Positions 51,179-61,560 of a stretch of 64,000 nt of DNA are shown here, in pieces. A program made the position numbers and the translations under genes. Below the pieces are notes generated by a model, which did not search any database, was not told the DNA's origin, and saw nothing but the letters and a program-made list of their open reading frames with translations. Each line of letters opens with the position of its first letter. The first letter of the stretch is position 1. The stretch is from Rhynchopus euleeides (taxonomy: Eukaryota > Euglenozoa > Diplonemea > Diplonemida > Diplonemidae), in NCBI GenBank assembly GCA_963210315.1, contig OY723239.1:1769501-1833500 (forward strand), written 5' to 3'.

Positions 51179-51287
51179 GGGGGTCTTCGCTACGGGGTGG
51201 TCGTCAGTGCATTTTGGTGCATTTCCTGTTGAATTAGCTGAAAACTGACGAAGATTGACGAAGGATAACGACCAGTGAAGACCCCCC
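51179..51287. mobile_element. MITE-A copy downstream of the PLC-like gene
   Basis: Starts gggggtcttcgctacgggg and ends ccagtgaagaccccc. The interior (gcattttggtgcatttcctg, ctgaaaactgacgaagattg) is about 90% identical by eye to the copy at 8304-8419. Confidence 0.78.
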
Positions 51288-52143
51288 ATGTGTCTGAATG
51301 GGTTGAGGGTGCGGGGTGGAGGTGGAGGTGGAGGTGGCCCTTTTCGCTCTCTGTATCACTTTGGTGGCTTTTTATCTGTGGGCTGGTGTGTGTGCTCAAC
51401 AATAAAGCAGTCCGGAGCTGCTCTCCCACAGTTGCTGGGCGGGGTGTCTACATTAAAGCGAAAGGTGTTACGATATTTTGCAACAGGGTTTTTTGTGAGT
51501 CATCTCACACCTCCCTCACTTTCCTGCATTATCGAATCATAAGTCCCTCCCACCACCCTGTGATTTGCCTTTCTCCTCCCCCCCGTCCCCACTGCCTCGC
51601 TGTCTCGAGTCCAGCTTGTCTTGCCGCGCGTTCCTCGTGCCCTGCCTCTCGAGCCCGTAACGTTTTTGGATATTCCCCCCTCATGCATGCATGCATGCAT
51701 GCCGTGTGATCGCCGGGCCTGTCTGTGGCATCCTGCCTGCAGAATGGCACCCGCACACCCCACCACCGAGTGTGCCCTCTTGGGGAGGGGGCAACCGGCT
51801 CGTGTGTTGTCTATCGCTTACCCTTATCTCCTGTTCATTCGCTATCCCTTCTCCTCCCCCCTCCCCATTCCCTCTTGAGTTACGATGCACAGCGATCCCA
51901 AATGCAGGGGGAGTTGCTCGCAGCTATCGCAGACACAGCAGGACACAGGGGACAGCGGATGGTGCACGCCCCCACCCCACCCCACCCCTGTCCCTAGCAC
52001 CCTGCCCGAACACCCGTGTCTATTCAAAGCAACAAATCCTATTGTTGCCCACACAGCGCAGCAGCACAGCACAGGCATGTCACTGGGTCTCAGACACAAC
52101 CTGCTCACTGATAGTCACACCGCCCCACCTCAGGCATACACAC
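51288..52143. other. Intergenic region upstream of the ankyrin gene
   Basis: Contains a catg microsatellite at 51682-51702 and C-rich tracts. No gene supported. The ankyrin frame is open to 51691, but the sequence before 52144 looks non-genic. Confidence 0.4.
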
Positions 52144-53892
52144 ATGGACCTGCACATCAGAGATACAGCCTCCGGCGAGGTTGCATGTGTGCAGGTCGGG
52201 GAGGATGCTGTCACGTCAGGTGGCGTCGCACACCTGTCTGCACTTGCAGGCACAGAATTCTCCTTAGAGGCAGACACGTTTGATCTCTGCCTGCCCAGCG
52301 GGGACATGCTGACTGAAGAGACATACTGCGCACTGTGCGAAGGTGATACGTTATATCTCACCGTGCGCAACAGCGCGCTTGCCGCAGCAAAACTGCGCGC
52401 ACTCGGCGAGTCACCCGGGGGTGACCACTTCCTGCGGCACCTGCGCAACAACGACCTGCCTGCTGTGACGCTCCACCTCGATGCAGGCGCCTGCCCCAAC
52501 AGCGACTTAGGTATCTCGACCTACCGCAGCACCACACCTCTAACTGTCGCGGTGGAGCACAGCGGGTCGCACGAGCTGACCCGGCTCCTCCTTTCCCACG
52601 GCGCGACCCCGACAGACGAGGTGGTGCGGAGGGCGCTCACCACCAGCTGCCCCGACGGCGACCACAACATGCAGGACCTGCTGGACCACCGCACATCCCC
52701 TGTCCCCAAGCGGTGCTGGGTGATGTGCAGCGTCGAAGATGCAGACAACACCTGCATGGGCTGCCTCGACGCAGGGCTCCGCCACCCCCTGGGCTTCCTC
52801 GCGGAATTCTCGGCGGAGACCGAGGCTATCATTGTGGGGGTGTGCCGTGTGATCGACATGGGGTATTTCCTGAGGCTTTTCGTCACCCGGGCGGACGCGC
52901 TCCGCCTCATCGTGGATGGCTACACGCTGGGCATCCCCACAGGGGCCATTACCTCCTTCCTCATCGAAGCTTCTCGACGCGTCGCCGACACAGCCGGGGA
53001 GCCACACCTCCAGGAAAGGGCGATTGAGGCAATAGACTACTTTGTGACCCGCTTCTACACATCGCCGGAGTCAAAGCCTTCGGAACGGACAGGGGTGATT
53101 ACCTTCTTCCCACAGGGCCTCACGGTGGGGTTTGCAAAGGGGTGCGAGGCGCTGATCCGCTGCCTGCTCCGCTGCGGCGCTGCGGATTTCATCTCCCCAT
53201 GCGACTGCGGCAGGTGCGACAGGCAGAGGAAGCGGTCCACCTTTGGGTGCCCCCCGGTGGCGTGGCTACGGGCTGCCGTGCACAACCACCCGCATCTCGT
53301 CGCGGTGCTGTGCGGGATCCCGGAGTACCGCACCTTCATCGGGAAGCAGTGGTGGCGTGGCGGGAGGACAGCCCTGCACATCGCAGCGAAGAAGGGCCTG
53401 GGCGAGGCTGTCTCCCATCTCGCCGCAGCCAGCACAGCAGAGGAGTTGGATGCCTTGGACAGCTCGGGGAAAACCCCCCTGTGGCTCGCAGCATGCAAGG
53501 GGCATGTTGGGATAATACGCAGACTTATCGCTGCCGGTGCCGGCCTCGAGGTGCGCTGCCACCGAGGCATGACACCTCTGTTCGTCGCTGCGGACTTCGG
53601 GAAACCCGAGGCAGTTGCGGTGCTGCTGGATGCTGGGGCTGACATCGAGGCCCGGTCGGCATGGGATTCCACCCCTCTGCAGCAGGCGGCGCACCGTGGG
53701 CGGGAGGATGTCGCATTGCAGCTGGTGCGTGCCGGGGCGGATGTCCGGGCGGCCAGCTCCCGGGGTACGGTTGTGACAGCGGCAGAGGCGCGCGGGCATG
53801 TTCTGCTCGCGGGGGTGCTGCAGGCACAGGTAGATGGGGTGGTGAAGACTGCAGCTAAAGCGCTTGCCAGGTGCCACATCTCACAGGGATAG
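52144..53892 (+). CDS. Ankyrin-repeat protein
   Basis: 582 residues from the ATG at 52144 (MDLHIRDTASGE), single exon. The first 80 or so residues form a small domain (HIRDTASGEVACVQVG ... LEADTFDLCLPSGDMLTEET ... DTLYLTVRNSA) that could be ubiquitin-like in spacing; I am unsure. One ankyrin-like unit (TTPLTVAVEHSG..., about 125) follows, then a middle region of about 200 residues with a CDCGRCDRQ cysteine cluster (about 355). About five canonical ankyrin repeats lie at about 405-575 (RTALHIAAKKG, KTPLWLAACKGHVGI, MTPLFVAADFGKPEA, STPLQQAAHRGRED). Probably a protein-interaction scaffold; partner unknown. It is followed at 54055 by a repeat also found downstream of the next ankyrin gene. Confidence 0.85.
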   Translation: MDLHIRDTASGEVACVQVGEDAVTSGGVAHLSALAGTEFSLEADTFDLCLPSGDMLTEETYCALCEGDTLYLTVRNSALAAAKLRALGESPGGDHFLRHLRNNDLPAVTLHLDAGACPNSDLGISTYRSTTPLTVAVEHSGSHELTRLLLSHGATPTDEVVRRALTTSCPDGDHNMQDLLDHRTSPVPKRCWVMCSVEDADNTCMGCLDAGLRHPLGFLAEFSAETEAIIVGVCRVIDMGYFLRLFVTRADALRLIVDGYTLGIPTGAITSFLIEASRRVADTAGEPHLQERAIEAIDYFVTRFYTSPESKPSERTGVITFFPQGLTVGFAKGCEALIRCLLRCGAADFISPCDCGRCDRQRKRSTFGCPPVAWLRAAVHNHPHLVAVLCGIPEYRTFIGKQWWRGGRTALHIAAKKGLGEAVSHLAAASTAEELDALDSSGKTPLWLAACKGHVGIIRRLIAAGAGLEVRCHRGMTPLFVAADFGKPEAVAVLLDAGADIEARSAWDSTPLQQAAHRGREDVALQLVRAGADVRAASSRGTVVTAAEARGHVLLAGVLQAQVDGVVKTAAKALARCHISQG

Positions 53893-54054
53893 AGCGGCGC
53901 GTGTGATATATAGGGCTAATGCAGAGCGGGTGTGTCGGGGTGGTGTTGGAGAGGGGGGTGGGTGGAGAGCAAAAGGGTGTGTGTGTGTGGTGGGGTATAG
54001 GGCGGGGTGGGTGTGTTGCCTCTCTCCTTCTCCTTCTCTTTCTCTCGCTGTCGT

Positions 54055-54393
54055 GTGCTGATAAGTTACACCGTCAACCCAACAGGGTTTGCTGTCTGTA
54101 GGCATGTGGGGCCTTCGCTCAGGAGTGCAGAACAGTGAGCCGCCTCACATGAGAGGAGGCAAGCTGGCACAGTGTGGCACAGAGTGAAGGCACCCGTGAG
54201 ATCTATTGACGTTTGGTGGTGGGGGATATGGCGGGTGTGTGCAGGGTTGGGGGCTCCTGACCTTTCCCAGGGAAGTGCCACCCGACACTTTCCCAAAAAG
54301 CTTCGCGTGTGTGTGGTGTGGTGGTGATCAGTGACTACGCAGCTTGCCGACGTAGTCTTCATACCAATGAACGCCATCACTTCTGTCTCTCTC
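54055..54393 (+). repeat. Direct repeat downstream of ankyrin genes, copy 1
   Basis: gtgctgataagttacaccgtcaaccc... through ...cgtagtcttcataccaatgaac is nearly identical to 61156-61560 apart from an approximately 70-bp insertion in the second copy after tttggtgg. It lies 163 bp after the first ankyrin stop codon. No coding potential recognised; it may be duplicated 3' flank or a dispersed element. Confidence 0.7.
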
Positions 54394-54965
54394 TGACGAT
54401 GCTCCTCTCACTATGCGCACCATCACACCAACCTTCATCACGCACGCGCGTTGCCGGTGTGCCTCGACATGGAGACACTACCTCGTGAAAGTCAAGGGAT
54501 TGTTTCCCTCTCAACGGCCTCGCTCTGCTGTTGATTGTCTCGGAAACTGTTTCTTGCCTTCAACACAGCACCACCTGGCACCTGCTCTGGTTGTATGCAG
54601 CTGTGCGGTGCATCTGGGGTGAGAAGAGGTCAAGGATTGACGCAGTGCTCTGCAGAATGCTCCCACACCCTGCCTCACGAAGCCCCCAGAAAGGGATCGC
54701 GGAGACTACGTTTGGGTTGTTCTGTCCACAGTTAGCAATACTCCGCAACGGGGCGGTAGGTGGCATTTGCATTCCTTCTCAGCAGCTGCGACTCAATCAC
54801 AGTAAAAACAGACTCAAACCAACAGAGAGGAGGAGGTGGTCCCAGCCCCCGTCCCAACAGATCAGGCTGAGTTGAAGAGTAGAGGATGCACTGGTCTTTG
54901 CACACCCACACACATACACCACACAGACAGAGTTGACACCTGCAGGATCAGCGGTGTGGAGGAAG
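54394..54965. other. Upstream region of the ART-ankyrin gene
   Basis: No promoter motif recognised. The gene's frame is open to 54933 but the first ATG is at 54966. Confidence 0.4.
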
Positions 54966-57900
54966 ATGTCAACGACAGCGGGGTCGGGTGTGCAGGCTGC
55001 GAAGGCTTTGGCGTCTCCAGCCACAACCACGAAGACAACCATAACCACAACCGCAACCACACCCGCAACCACAAACGCAGCAGATGCTGTGAAGACGGCG
55101 TGGGAGGCGGTGGAGCAGCTGCACGCACAGGTGGAGAGCAGGGTGGGTGATGGCGGGGAGGCAGTGGAGGTGGAGAGGAAGCTGGAGGCGGCGCTTGGGG
55201 AGTGGCACGACGCACTGTGCCACAGCGTGATTGCTGCGATGAACAAGTGCCTGGAGCGGAGGAAGGGGCGGGGCGTCGCCGTCGGGGAATGTGCATCACT
55301 GGCGTTGGGGGCGCGGAAAGAACTGGAGAAGGCGGCGAAGGAGTTCAAGCGGGCAGCAGGGTTGGTCACAGCGAGCAAGGGGGTGAGCCGGTTCGGCGAC
55401 GGGATCCGTGAGATCGACGTGGACCAGGGGTGGAGCGACTTCTTTCAGGGGGCGTCGTGCGTAATGCCGCTGCTGGTGACGGTGCAGGCTGCGATGGAGG
55501 CGGAGTGCGAGGGGTACGTCATTTGCGGTGCGTGTGGGATTGCGCTGAAGGCGGAGTGCAAGGAGCGGCACGTGGGGAAGTGCGAGAAGCTGGACGAGGC
55601 GGGGCGACGTGGCGGTGGGCGGTTCGAGACGATGACTGCGGACTGGGCGGTGCAGCAGGTGGAAGGGAAGGCAGAGCCGTACCTGCGTCTGTACTCGCTG
55701 GAGAGCCCGCTGTGCTACGGGGTGAACGCGGCGATGCGCGAGGTCGCGTTCTCGAAGAAGCGGGAGCGCTACGAGCCGATGAAGGGGTTTGCGTATTCCC
55801 TGTACCGCGCAATGCTGTCGCAGCCGAAGTACGAGGGGACGGTGTTCCGCGCAATGGACTTCCGTGTGAAGGAGTCGCTGTACTCGGTGGGGGCGGTTGT
55901 GACGATGCCGCACCCCACAAGCGCAAGCGAGGATCCGGACGTCGTGAAGGACTTCCTGGGGAAGGGGGAGGGCGGGGACGAGGTGCAGGGCACCATCCTC
56001 GTGCTGCGTGTGCGGACGGGGCGCAGCATCGCCCAGTTCAGCCGCTTCCCCGAGGAGAAGGAGGTGCTGATCGCGACAAACACACAGTTCCGTGTGGTGG
56101 GGCGGCCTGACGTCGGTGTGCTGCGTCTGCTGGAGATGGCGCTGGACTCAAGCCTGCGCAACGTCGTGGTGGTGGAGCTGCAGGAAGTCGACTTCGATCA
56201 CTGGGGCAAGCTCACTGACATCATGACAGATGTGGAAAGGGTGCGCAACGCCCCGCTGCTTCATACCATCAAGACGAAGGTCGAAAGGGAGAAGGAGCAT
56301 CAGTACCATCCGGTGACCCGTTCGGTTGTGTTTGTGGGTTACCCACCCAGCACGGAGATGCCTGTTGTGGACGGGAAGACGCTGCTCGAGAGGGCGGTGG
56401 AGGTGGAACACAACGAGCAGGTGGTGTCGCTGTGCTGTGCCAACCTGGCACACGCAGGTCGCACGGAGGACCTCAACAAGGCGCTCGAGACAGCGTTGCG
56501 CATGAACGAGAGCGGGAGCCACTACAACACCGCGGCAGTGCTGCTGAGCAAGGGTGCGGATGTTGGGTCCCTACCGCAGGAGCTGCACACAGCAGGTGTC
56601 GCGATCGTTGCGTGTGCTTGCAAGCGAGCGGTGTTGGACAAGGCAATTGGCGCCCTTGGGGACACGTTCTGGAGGGCGTACGAGCAAGAGGGACCGCGGA
56701 AAGGGTGGACTGTGCTGCATGCGGCAGCCGCAAGGAACCGTTCTGACCTGCTGGAGGATGTCCTCCTGTCGGGCAAGCTGCCGCCTGACACGGTGGATGC
56801 GTTGGGGCGCACTGCTTGCAGCGTCGCTGCTGCTTCCGGCTGTGTCGACGCTTTGCACATCCTCATCAAGGTCGGACAAGCAGATGTGAACAAGGCCGAC
56901 AATGACGGTGCGACGCCGTGTGCCAGGGCCGCACAGAAAGGACACGTGGACGCTGTTCGTACACTCATCGCTGAAGGACGTGCTGATGTGAATCAGCCTG
57001 CCAACGACGGGAAGACACCCTGTTTCTTCGCAGCTGAGAACGGATACCTTGTATCGCTGCGCATCCTCATCACGGAAGGACATGCTGATGTGACTATGGC
57101 ACACAACATACTTGGCGGTGAGACGCCGTGTCATAGGGCAGCTCATGAGGGGCATCCTGACACAGTGCGGCTCCTCATCACTGAAGGACATGCTGATGTG
57201 AACAAGGCCGCTCGGAACGGTTGCACACCCTGTTTCTTCGCAGCTCAGAATGGACACGTTGAAGTGTTGCGCATCCTCATCACTGAAGGACATGCTGATG
57301 TAAGTAAGGCCCTCACCGACGGGAGGACTCCGTGTTTCATGGCAGCTCAGGAGGGCCACGCCGACGCATTGCGCATCCTCATCACGGAAGGACATGCTGA
57401 TGTGAATGCGGCCGACAACGACGGGATGACTCCGTGTCAGGCGGCAGCTCAGGGGGGGCACGCGGACGCATTGCGCATCCTCATCACGGAAGGACATGCT
57501 GATGTGAATGCGGCCGACAACGACGGGAGGACTCCGTGTCGGGCGGCAGCTTATGGTGGCCACGCCGACGCATTGCGCATCCTCATCACGGAAGGACATG
57601 CTGATGTGAATGCGGCTGACAACGACGGGAGGACTCCGTGTCGAGCGGCAGCTCAGGGGGGGCACGCGGACGCATTGCGCATCCTCATCACGGAAGGACA
57701 TGCTGATGTGAATGCGGCCGACAACGACGGGAGGACTCCGTGTCGGGCGGCAGCTTATGGTGGCCACGCCGACGCATTGCGCATCCTCATCACGGAAGGA
57801 CATGCTGATGTGAATGCGGCCGACAACGACGGGACGACTCCGTGTCGGGTGGCAGCTTTTGGTGGCCACGCCGACGCATTGCGCATCCTCATCACGGAAG

Positions 57901-59948
57901 GACATGCTGATGTGAACAAGGCACACAACGACGGGAGGACTCCGTGTCGGGCGGCAGCTTTTGGTGGCCACGCCGACGCATTGCGCATCCTCATCACGGA
58001 AGGACATGCTGATGTGAATGCGGCCGACAACGACGGGACGACTCCGTGTTTCATCGCCGCTCAGGAAGGACATGTGGACGCATTGCGCATCCTCATCACG
58101 GAAGGACATGCTGATGTGAATACCGCCGACAACGACGGGACGACTCCGTGTCGAGCGGCAGCTTATGGTGGACACGCCGACGCATTGCGCATCCTCATCA
58201 CGGAAGGACATGCTGATGTGAATGCGGCCGACAACGACGGGAGGACTCCGTGTCGGGTGGCAGCTTTTGGTGGCCACGCCGACGCATTGCGCATCCTCAT
58301 CACGGAAGGACATGCTGATGTGAATACCGCCGACAACGACGGGACGACTCCGTGTCGAGCGGCAGCTTATGGTGGACACGCCGACGCATTGCGCATCCTC
58401 ATCACGGAAGGACATGCTGATGTGAATGCGGCCGACAACGACGGGAGGACTCCGTGTCGAGCGGCAGCTCAGGGGGGGCACGCGGACGCATTGCGCATCC
58501 TCATCACGGAAGGACATGCTGATGTGAATACCGCCGACAACGACGGGACGACTCCGTGTCGAGCGGCAGCTTATGGTGGACACGCCGACGCATTGCGCAT
58601 CCTCATCACGGAAGGACATGCTGATGTGAATGCGGCCGACAACGACGGGAGGACTCCGTGTCGAGCGGCAGCTCAGGGGGGGCACGCGGACGCATTGCGC
58701 ATCCTCATCACGGAAGGACATGCTGATGTGAATGCGGCCGACAACGACCGGAGGACTCCGTGTCGGGCGGCAGCTCATGGTGGCCACGCCGACGCATTGC
58801 GCATCCTCATCACGGAAGGACATGCTGATGTGAATGCGGCCGACAACCACGGGAGGACTCCGTGTCGAGCGGCAGCTTATGGTGGACACGCCGACGCATT
58901 GCGCATCCTCATCACGGAAGGACATGCTGATGTGAATGCGGCCGACAACGACGGGAGGACTCCGTGTCGAGCGGCAGCTTATGGTGGACACGCCGACGCA
59001 TTGCGCATCCTCATCACGGAAGGACATGCTGATGTGAATACGGCCGACAACGACGGGATGACTCCGTGTTTCATCGCCGCTCAGGAGGGACATACCGACG
59101 CATTGCGCATCCTCATCACAGAGGGACATGCTGATGTGAATACGGCCGACAACGACGGGAGGAGTCCGTGTTTCATCGCCGCTCAGGAGGGACACGCGGA
59201 CGCATTGCGCATCCTCATCACGGAAGGACATGCTGATGTGAATACGGCCGACAACGACGGGACGACTCCGTGTCGAGCGGCAGCTTATGGTGGACACGCC
59301 GACGCATTGCGCATCCTCATCACGGAAGGACATGCTGATGTGAATACGGCCGACAACGACGGGACGACTCCGTGTTTCATCGCCGCTCAGGAGGGACACG
59401 CGGACGCATTGCGCATCCTCATCACGGAAGGACATGCTGATGTGAATACGGCCGACAACGACGGGATGACTCCGTGTTTCATCGCCGCTCAGGAGGGACA
59501 TACCGACGCATTGCGCATCCTCATCACGGATGGACATGCTGATGTGAATACGGCCGACAACGACGGGATGACTCCGTGTTTCATCGCCGCTCAGGAGGGA
59601 CATACCGACGCATTGCGCATCCTCATCACGGATGGACATGCTGATGTGAATATGGCCGACAACGACGGGAGGACTCCGTGTTTCATCGCCGCTCAGGAGG
59701 GACACGCGGACGCATTGCGCATCCTCATCACGGAAGGACATGCTGATGTGAATACGGCCGACAACGACGGGAGGACTCCGTGTCGAGCGGCAGCTTATGG
59801 TGGCCACGCCGACGCATTGCGCATCCTCATCACGGAAGGACATGCTGATGTGAATACGGCCGACAGCGACGGTGATACGCCTCTTTCTATTGCAGAACAA
59901 GGCGGCCACACAGCTGCAGTTGCCATCTTGTCTGCAGCGATGGAGTGA
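54966..59948 (+). CDS. ADP-ribosyltransferase-like domain fused to about 32 ankyrin repeats
   Basis: 1,660 residues, single exon. Thr-rich start (TTTKTTITTTATT), then a helical region and a small Cys/His cluster (CGACGIALKAEC...H...C, about 186-205). Residues about 230-385 resemble mono-ADP-ribosyltransferases of the R-S-E type: LRLYS, GTVFRAMDF (candidate NAD-binding Arg), a Ser-containing strand near HPTSASEDP, TILVLRVRTGRSIAQFSRFP, and EEKEVLIATNTQFRVV with the E-x-E signature (about 361). Such enzymes move ADP-ribose from NAD to protein side chains. After a linker, about 32 ankyrin repeats of exactly 34 residues (102 bp) run from about 578 to the end. The central 25 are almost identical even at the DNA level. 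The ankyrin array may choose substrates. Activity and target are inference; there is no signal peptide. Confidence 0.88.
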   Translation: MSTTAGSGVQAAKALASPATTTKTTITTTATTPATTNAADAVKTAWEAVEQLHAQVESRVGDGGEAVEVERKLEAALGEWHDALCHSVIAAMNKCLERRKGRGVAVGECASLALGARKELEKAAKEFKRAAGLVTASKGVSRFGDGIREIDVDQGWSDFFQGASCVMPLLVTVQAAMEAECEGYVICGACGIALKAECKERHVGKCEKLDEAGRRGGGRFETMTADWAVQQVEGKAEPYLRLYSLESPLCYGVNAAMREVAFSKKRERYEPMKGFAYSLYRAMLSQPKYEGTVFRAMDFRVKESLYSVGAVVTMPHPTSASEDPDVVKDFLGKGEGGDEVQGTILVLRVRTGRSIAQFSRFPEEKEVLIATNTQFRVVGRPDVGVLRLLEMALDSSLRNVVVVELQEVDFDHWGKLTDIMTDVERVRNAPLLHTIKTKVEREKEHQYHPVTRSVVFVGYPPSTEMPVVDGKTLLERAVEVEHNEQVVSLCCANLAHAGRTEDLNKALETALRMNESGSHYNTAAVLLSKGADVGSLPQELHTAGVAIVACACKRAVLDKAIGALGDTFWRAYEQEGPRKGWTVLHAAAARNRSDLLEDVLLSGKLPPDTVDALGRTACSVAAASGCVDALHILIKVGQADVNKADNDGATPCARAAQKGHVDAVRTLIAEGRADVNQPANDGKTPCFFAAENGYLVSLRILITEGHADVTMAHNILGGETPCHRAAHEGHPDTVRLLITEGHADVNKAARNGCTPCFFAAQNGHVEVLRILITEGHADVSKALTDGRTPCFMAAQEGHADALRILITEGHADVNAADNDGMTPCQAAAQGGHADALRILITEGHADVNAADNDGRTPCRAAAYGGHADALRILITEGHADVNAADNDGRTPCRAAAQGGHADALRILITEGHADVNAADNDGRTPCRAAAYGGHADALRILITEGHADVNAADNDGTTPCRVAAFGGHADALRILITEGHADVNKAHNDGRTPCRAAAFGGHADALRILITEGHADVNAADNDGTTPCFIAAQEGHVDALRILITEGHADVNTADNDGTTPCRAAAYGGHADALRILITEGHADVNAADNDGRTPCRVAAFGGHADALRILITEGHADVNTADNDGTTPCRAAAYGGHADALRILITEGHADVNAADNDGRTPCRAAAQGGHADALRILITEGHADVNTADNDGTTPCRAAAYGGHADALRILITEGHADVNAADNDGRTPCRAAAQGGHADALRILITEGHADVNAADNDRRTPCRAAAHGGHADALRILITEGHADVNAADNHGRTPCRAAAYGGHADALRILITEGHADVNAADNDGRTPCRAAAYGGHADALRILITEGHADVNTADNDGMTPCFIAAQEGHTDALRILITEGHADVNTADNDGRSPCFIAAQEGHADALRILITEGHADVNTADNDGTTPCRAAAYGGHADALRILITEGHADVNTADNDGTTPCFIAAQEGHADALRILITEGHADVNTADNDGMTPCFIAAQEGHTDALRILITDGHADVNTADNDGMTPCFIAAQEGHTDALRILITDGHADVNMADNDGRTPCFIAAQEGHADALRILITEGHADVNTADNDGRTPCRAAAYGGHADALRILITEGHADVNTADSDGDTPLSIAEQGGHTAAVAILSAAME
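57363..59862 (+). repeat. 102-bp coding tandem repeat (ankyrin array)
   Basis: About 25 consecutive 102-bp units beginning gacgcattgcgcatcctcat. Three main variants differ in a short window (cgggcggcagcttatggt, cgagcggcagctcagggg, ttcatcgccgctcaggag), and variants alternate in places to give 204-bp higher-order units. Synonymous sites are as conserved as replacement sites, which points to recent expansion or homogenisation. Confidence 0.92.
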
Positions 59949-61155
59949 GTGCCGTCGCACTCTTTGTGCGGAGTCCTCGCATGGCAGCCGGAGGGGGCAT
60001 CCCCTGTGGCGGGTGTGTCGTATCTCGCGCACCCCACCACACCCACCCCTTCGCTGAGGGCGGTGACGCTCTTCACATCCGCTCTCTTCAGATCCCTTGT
60101 ACATCGCGGTGCCCTGGGGGAACGCTGCGTCCCCCCGAGGCGGAGCCTGTGCAGCTCACTGGGGGGCTGCGTGAAGTGCCCCCACACCACAAGCCGCGCC
60201 CCAACCCTCGACAGGGCAACGGACTGCGTAACGACGCACGACAGACCCCTCCGGTTTGCAGACCGGAAGGCTGCCCCGCTGAACCCTGGGGTGGCATTCC
60301 CCCAGTCGACGTCACCCTGTGTTGGTCCTCTCAACACCCCGGGTGTCTGCAGGAGAACCACCTCCACTGGGGTGTCCACACGCGCATGCACATTCTTTGC
60401 GAGGGAGCGGGGTGGCAGGGATGCTGCTGTTGTGTGGGGTGGCCGTTGTGACGAGTGCCAGGCATGTCCAGGAGTGCACCACAGGGATGACCACCGCCTT
60501 CCTATCCTCGAACTCACCAGTCTCATTCTCCGTGGTGCAGCCGGAGCACCCAGGGCAGGTAGTGACACGTGTGACATGTGAGGACATGCCATTTCCATGG
60601 CATGTCATGTGCTTCTTCCGTTCCCCGACAACTGGTGTTGCCATTGTTTTCACGCAGGTAATGAAGTAGACCCATGCAGTCTATCCCTTCCACGGGTCCA
60701 CCCACGATTGTACCACCATCAACCCACGACTGCCCGATCTTACTTTCCGTCTTATCACCCTGTGCCCCCGAGTGCTCTGTTGTGTTTCGGCGCCAACACA
60801 CTACACCCTCCCCTGGTGCGCCTCGTCAGGTGTGAGCCAGGATCTGCACAACCTGAGGTGGCGTCCTATGTATATATTGTGTACACTACGACTGTGCGTG
60901 CGTGTGTTGCGGGTGTCTCGCTGCCCATGGCCACCCCCTCACAGTATTGTGTTGGGGTGTTGATGTGGTGGAGGTGTGTACGAACATAACAAGCAAGTGG
61001 GTCTTGTGTCGATCCTTCTGTTTCGTGGAGGGGCCGCACTCAGCGAAGTGTGCTGCTGCCTCCAGTATTCCCACACAGTGCCACACGCGGCTGTTTCCAC
61101 AGCCGTGTCGAGCACACCGCCCCCACACCCTGCCCTGCTCTCTCTCTCTCTCTCT
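59949..61155. other. Downstream region of the ART-ankyrin gene
   Basis: Frames of 100-210 codons on both strands (for example 59949-60581, 59795-60598) are not recognisable and mutually overlap, so none is called. No structured element seen. Confidence 0.35.
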
Positions 61156-61560
61156 GTGCTGATAAGTTACACCGTCAACCCAACAGGGTTTGCTGTCTGT
61201 AGGCATGTGGGGCCTTCGCTTAGGAGTGCAGAACAGTGAGCCGCCTCACATGAGAGAGGCAAGCTGGCACAGTTTGGCACAGGGTGAAGGCACCCGTGAG
61301 ATCTATTGACGTTTGGTGGCGGGGGATGTTTTCAAGCGGAAGTGGGCCCGGCCCTGAAAGGGGGCTGGGTCAGTGGTGCGCAAACACGTGCCGAGCACTC
61401 GGGTGTGTGCAGGGTTGGGGGCTCCTGACCTTCCCCAGGCAAGTGCCACCCGACACTTTCCCACAAAGCTTCGCGTGTGTGTGGTGTGGTGGTGGTCAGT
61501 GACTCCGCAGCTTGCCGAGACGTAGTCTTCATACCAATGAACACCGTACTTCTGTCTGTG
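61156..61560 (+). repeat. Direct repeat downstream of ankyrin genes, copy 2
   Basis: Second copy of the repeat at 54055-54393, about 7.1 kb away, with an inserted segment (about 61325-61400). Preceded by a tc microsatellite (61138-61155), as copy 1 is preceded by a looser tctctt tract. Confidence 0.7.

Noticed and set aside
56571..60104. Antisense ORF of 1,177 codons opposite the ankyrin array
   Set aside because: It is a shadow of the repeated 102-bp unit, whose complement happens to lack stops. It has no independent start context or homology.
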